A stretch of 64,000 nt of DNA from JAUIIK01 sp963709995 (GTDB lineage Bacteria > Chloroflexota > Chloroflexia > Thermomicrobiales > CFX8): the NCBI GenBank assembly GCA_963709995.1, contig CAVPYN010000002.1, forward strand, positions 248,001 to 312,000. Direction: 5' to 3'. Positions 60,472 to 64,000 of this stretch are shown one piece after another. The position numbers and the translations under genes are program-made. The notes beneath the pieces are model-generated. The model ran no database searches. It had not been told where the DNA came from and saw only the letters and a program-made list of their open reading frames with translations. Numbering within the stretch: the first letter of the stretch is position 1; each line of letters starts with the position of its first letter.

Positions 60472-61535
60472 TCAAGATGGACCGGCCGATCGCTCGTTGC
60501 TGCTGACGATGCTTCCGATCGGTGCGGAATCTTCAACTCCGGCGAGAATTCGGTCCGCGTCATCTGGTCGACAAATCATTATGTATCCAATGCCCATGTT
60601 GAACACCCTGAACGCCTCGCCACTCGACACGTTGCCCTGTTCCAGAACGTAGGCCATCAGAGGCGGCGTCTGCCACGCTCGGGTATCCACCAGTGCCGTG
60701 AGGCCGGCCGGGATGATTCGCGCAAGATTCCCCGGGATTCCGCCCCCGGTGATATGCGCCATTCCGGTTATCGAGTCCCAGCTCTCTCGCTGCGGTGACC
60801 GGCTCAAGGTAACTCCGGTGGCTACGCAGAAGAGCATCGGCCATCGTCTCGGTCGAATCCCACGGAACTGTCAGCTCCAATAGTCTTCGCGCCCTGTCAT
60901 CCATATCATTAAGCCCCAGAGCGGCCCGGATGCAGGGAGTACCCATTGGTGTGAAATCCGTCGCTGGATATGCCAACGACGACGTCGCCCACCCGTATCG
61001 CGGTACCATCGACGATCTCTGCTGAGTCCACCATGCCCAGTATCACGCCCGCGACATCGATATCCGAGCCCTGATAGATTCCCGGCATTTCCGCGGTCTC
61101 ACCACCCAGAAGCGCAACGCCAGCCACGGCGCACGCATCGGCGATCCCTTCAATGACGACGCGAGCGACTTCCAGATCCAGCGCTCCGGTTGCAAAGTAG
61201 TCCAGAAAACAGATCGGCTGGGCACCGCAGGCAATCACGTCGTTGATGCAGTGATTGACGATGTCGTGGCCGATACCGGAAAGATCCCCTGCGAGAGAAG
61301 CCATCCTCAGCTTCGTACCGACTCCGTCGATGCTGGCTACCAGGGTAGGCTTCTTGGCTACCGGGCCGATTCGGTAGAAACCGGCAAAGTGCCCTAGCCC
61401 GCGAAGGACTCTATCGTTGTGAGTCCGGGCCATCGCGTTGCCGATGACATTGACAAGCGCATCCCCCGCGTCGATGTCGACGCCAGCAGACTTGTAGCTC
61501 AAGCGTTGGGAGTCGAAGTGGTCGTCACAACTCAC
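60472..61535 (-). pseudogene. purM: Phosphoribosylformylglycinamidine cyclo-ligase, disrupted by two one-base insertions
   Basis: Read in three frames. From GTG 61535: 'LSYKSAGVDIDAGDALV', 'LVASIDGVGTKLRMA', 'MVNDVIACGA'-type 'HCINDVIACGAQPICFLDYF', 'ALLGGETAEMPGIY' and 'ISSDGFHTNGYSL'. Removing one base at 60932 continues 'IRAALGLNDMDDRARRLLEL' and 'TVPWDSTETMADALLRSHRS'. Removing one base near 60770 continues 'GMAHITGGGIPGNLARIIP' and 'FRVFNMGIGYIMICRPDDAD'. All PurM motifs are there in order, about 350 residues. Purine synthesis step 5. An essential gene broken twice but otherwise intact points to sequence error. Sits between two Roadblock genes. Confidence 0.9.
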
Positions 61536-61546
61536 GGTGCGCCGGC

Positions 61547-61924
61547 CTACAGATCTTCGACTGCGGCCTGAAAAGCCTCGATTGAACGGCGCAACACAAT
61601 TCGCATCTGCCCCAAGTTCATAGCGCTCGTTTCCGCCACCGCAAGTAGCAGGGCATCAGCCGTGAGCGGCAGCATGATCACGACGTGGTTTGCATACTCC
61701 ATCGTGGTCAGTTCAGCAGCATCTTCCCCAAGTTCCATCGCGAGATCGTTCATCATGAGGAGGCCTGGCGCAGCTACCGCCGCGATAGCTTCAGCTTCGA
61801 TCTGGCCATCGGATGAGGACTCCACGAGGAGGCCGTCCATTCCGACCACAGCCGCTACCTGGAGTCCATGATTCGCCTGCAACTGCTCCAGTAGGTTGGA
61901 GAGAGTGCCAAGATTTCCCGACAT
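61547..61924 (-). CDS. Roadblock/LC7 domain protein
   Basis: 125 residues from ATG 61924 with GGAGG seven bases upstream. 'LSNLLEQLQANHGLQVAAVV' then 'GMDGLLVESSSDGQIEAEAI', a Gly/Met-rich helix 'AAPGLLMMNDLAMELGEDAA' and 'VVIMLPLTADALLLAV' match the single-domain Roadblock fold. It is the first gene of a run Roadblock - purM - Roadblock - mglA on the minus strand; purM starts 11 bases after its stop. It may form a heterodimer with the second Roadblock protein. Confidence 0.88.
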   Translation of the reverse strand: MSGNLGTLSNLLEQLQANHGLQVAAVVGMDGLLVESSSDGQIEAEAIAAVAAPGLLMMNDLAMELGEDAAELTTMEYANHVVIMLPLTADALLLAVAETSAMNLGQMRIVLRRSIEAFQAAVEDL

Positions 61925-62042
61925 GACGTTGCCTCCTGCACGAACCGTGAACTAGCGCTCGCAAACTCGCCTGGAGTATAGCGTACGTTCGCGGTAGTCC
62001 CTAACCGTCCGAAGGTACTGTATGTCGTGTGTCGTCCGGGCT

Positions 62043-63380
62043 CTAATCAGACTGGATTAATTCGAACTCGCCGAACCTGTCCGCGTATCGCGTTGGCACG
62101 AATCCCGCGATGTAGGTTCCTTCCTCGCTGAAAGCTTCCTCTTCGACCTGTCCAAGCCGGTGAAACACATCAACGAGTTCGGAATTAACGAACGGAATGC
62201 GTACCTCAAGGTAGGTGTAACTCGCCGTTGCCGAGACCGATCTCATCGATGCGCTCCAGCAGGAGAGCTAGCCCAACTCCTGATTTGGCGGAAACCGGCA
62301 CGAAATCGTGTGACAGATCTTCCAGGGATAGCGCAGCTTGCCCTCCGGAGCCATCCTCGAGCAGATCAACCTTGTTGAGTGCCGTGATGATTTGACGATC
62401 ATCGAGTTCCAGTTCATCCAGAATGCCAACAACCGTGTCCGCCTGTCCGGCGGCGTCTGGATGAGTCACATCGACGACATGGAGCAGTACCGTTGCCTCC
62501 TCGATCTCTTCCAGTGTTGCTCGGAATGCGGCGATCAGCTGGGGAGGCAGATTGTTGATAAATCCAACTGTGTCGGTGATCAAGGCAAGCCGGCCACTCG
62601 GCAACCGCAACTTTCGCGTCAGTCGGATCGAGCGTGGCAAACAACTTGTCCTCCTGAAGGACGTCCGCGTCAGTGAGACGGTTCAATAGCGTTGACTTGC
62701 CAGCATTGGTGTAGCCGACGAGAGCAATCACTGGCGTGCCCGACTTCCGGCGTCGATCCCGGTACAACTCGCGATGCCTGTGCACCTGGTCGAGATGCAT
62801 CCTTCAACTGGACGATGCGGCGCTCGGCAAGCCGCCGGTCAACCTCAAGTTGAGTCTCACCTGGGCCGCGCAACCCGACTCCGCCAACGCCTTGCCTGGA
62901 GAGATGGCTCCACATGTTGGTGAGACGAGGCAAGCGGTATTCCAGCTGCGCAAGTTCGACTTGAAGGCGACCTTCATGGGTCACGGCATGGCGGGCGAAT
63001 ATGTCGAGGATGAGCGTCGGACGGTCGACGATCTTCCGGTCGAGCGCTTCCTCCTGGGTTAGCCTGCGTTCAACATTCCGAATCTGGGCAGGGGAGAGTT
63101 CATCGTCAAACACCGCAACGCTCGCATCGAGCTGGTCCATCAGTTCGGACAGTTCATCGAGTTTTCCGCTGCCAAGATATGTCCGGGGATTCGGGTGGTC
63201 AAGGTTCTGGACAATCGATCCGACAACGTCTATATCTGCCGTTTCGCACAGCAGTGCGAGCTCTTCTAGAGCGCTTTCAGAATTCCAACCATCAGCCTGG
63301 TAGTTGACGCGGACGAGCACAGCCCGTTCTGCAGTGTCGTTTCTCAGATAGCTTGGTCGATCGAGTATAGGTCTCTCCAT
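62043..63380 (-). pseudogene. hflX: GTPase HflX, disrupted by three one-base insertions
   Basis: Read in four frames from ATG 63380. Frame 1: 'NPRTYLGSGKLDELSELM', 'VDRPTLILDIFARHAVTHEG', 'GVGLRGPGETQLEVDRR' and 'RRIVQLKD'. Removing a base at 62798 continues 'HLDQVHRHRELYRDRR' and G1 'ALVGYTNAGKSTLLNRL'. Removing one at 62620 continues 'TRKLRLPSGRLALITDTVGF' (G3) and 'ALNKVDLL' (G4), 'VPVSAKSGVG' (G5). Removing one at 62217 continues 'ELTYLEVRIPFVNSELVD' and the C-terminal domain. About 444 residues after repair. HflX splits stalled or hibernating ribosomes. All motifs survive, which argues against decay. Confidence 0.9.
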
Positions 63381-63426
63381 CCAAGTAAGAGGTAGTCAAT
63401 GTAAGAAGTGTACGACCCGCTGTCGA

Positions 63427-64000
63427 TCAGCAACCTGGAAACTGAATAGTACCCCGAGACACGGCGGGATGAGATCCGTTCGCTGCCGCGTCACGATAAA
63501 CGCCCCGCATCAAAGGTGGCAGGAGACGCGCCAATTCAATCATCATCGCGTCCGTTAGTTCTGCCATCGAGTATCTGCGTCCATCCGCATCGCGGGATTC
63601 AAGCAGGAACGGTTCGCCAAACCACACTTCAACGCGCGGGATACAACCACGTCGCGCGCTACGCCCGGCCTTAGATCCGTTCAACGGTAGATCTGAAGAA
63701 CCGACGATCACGCACGGGATGATCGGAGCGCCGGCCCGAAGCGCAACCAGACTCGCGCCGGCAAACGGTTGCTTCAATCCTCCCGACATCGAGCGAGTAC
63801 CCTCAGGAAACATACCGACCAGAAGTCCTTCACGGATCGTGTCCACCGCTGTGCGAATCGCGTCACGATCGAACGTACCTCGCTTGACCGGGAAGGCCCC
63901 GGCTTGCGACGCAAACCAACGGAGCACTGGCAGGTCCCAGACCTCTTCTTTCGCCATCCAGAGTATTGGACGCGGAGATGCGGACAGCATCAGGATAGGA
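63427..64000 (-). CDS. 1-acyl-sn-glycerol-3-phosphate acyltransferase family protein (PlsC type), 5' end outside window
   Basis: About 190 residues visible, open at the right edge. The acyl-acceptor-binding block 'GMFPEGTRSMSGGLKQPFAG' (F-P-E-G-T-R-S) and 'ALRAGAPIIPCVIVGSSDLP' are plain, as is 'FPVKRGTFDRDAIRTAV' (K-R-G between blocks). The catalytic N-H-x4-D block must lie beyond base 64000. It would acylate lysophosphatidic acid in phospholipid synthesis. The stop is 47 bp downstream of the hflX start side, so the two genes are co-oriented. Confidence 0.9.
   Translation of the reverse strand, partial: PILMLSASPRPILWMAKEEVWDLPVLRWFASQAGAFPVKRGTFDRDAIRTAVDTIREGLLVGMFPEGTRSMSGGLKQPFAGASLVALRAGAPIIPCVIVGSSDLPLNGSKAGRSARRGCIPRVEVWFGEPFLLESRDADGRRYSMAELTDAMMIELARLLPPLMRGVYRDAAANGSHPAVSRGTIQFPGC

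Noticed and set aside
60472..63380. Programmed +1 frameshifting as explanation for purM and hflX
   Set aside because: The five shift sites share no slippery motif, stop codon or downstream structure that I can see, and neither gene is known to need recoding; sequence error is simpler.

Overview
The window looks like a chromosomal segment of a Chloroflexota bacterium, most likely near the class Thermomicrobia; this is an inference, because no rRNA or tRNA gene is present to anchor it. The clues are lipoprotein substrate-binding proteins whose lipobox Cys is followed by Gly-Gly-Asp-rich runs, secreted proteins with Thr/Pro linkers, a recurrent 'Q-Y/W-F/Y-E-x-G-R' secreted module, hspR-clpB, MglA/Roadblock genes, a luciferase-like (F420-type) oxidoreductase, and LytR-CpsA-Psr plus L,D-transpeptidase wall enzymes. 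I see no insertion sequence, prophage, CRISPR array or tRNA.

Layout. 1-2905: three tandem paralogous PLP aminotransferases, the first cut by the window edge and the other two frameshifted. 2991-12673: an exported DUF192 protein, mutM, a luciferase-like oxidoreductase, an MFS permease, a DUF3891 protein, an LCP wall ligase, an unknown protein with two ferredoxin-like repeats, and rpiA. 12677-24511: a minus-strand block with SMP-30 and two complete peptide-type ABC importer cassettes (SBP, permease B, permease C), each next to a CapA-family gene. 24620-26694: an unknown protein translationally coupled to an ABC ATPase that keeps Walker A but has lost the Q-loop, signature, catalytic Glu and switch His. 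26816-32470: threonine synthase, serine hydrolase, aminotransferase, dienelactone hydrolase and nitroreductase. 32569-35408: surface or membrane proteins of unknown function, including a 59-codon membrane ORF. 35280-41685: aspartate kinase, L,D-transpeptidase, a tRNA-binding OB protein, ChbG/YdjC, a D-threonine-aldolase-like enzyme and two DinB proteins. 41809-48442: DUF4349 lipoprotein, a 45-codon membrane ORF, hspR-clpB, a site-2 protease with CBS domains and a cyclic-di-AMP receptor. 48528-59259: housekeeping genes (ruvX, alaS, uvrC, Sua5/TsaC, rarA, rph). 59256-61924: mglA, Roadblock, purM, Roadblock. 62043-63380: hflX. 63427-64000: the 3' part of a PlsC-type acyltransferase.

How the genes work together. 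Translation and DNA upkeep (alaS, ruvX, uvrC, rarA, rph, tsaC, hflX, mutM) are mixed with envelope work (LCP, L,D-transpeptidase, CapA, S2P) and amino-acid or peptide handling (two importers, four aminotransferases, aspartate kinase, threonine synthase, D-threonine aldolase-like). A peptide and D-amino-acid theme is plausible but inferred.

Caution on sequence quality: five conserved genes (two aminotransferases, a permease, purM, hflX) are broken by single-base indels that restore a perfect family alignment when corrected. Seven of the eight are one-base insertions outside long homopolymers, and five fall within 60.7-62.8 kb. I read these as probable assembly errors rather than decay, and typed the genes as pseudogene only to record that they are broken as given.
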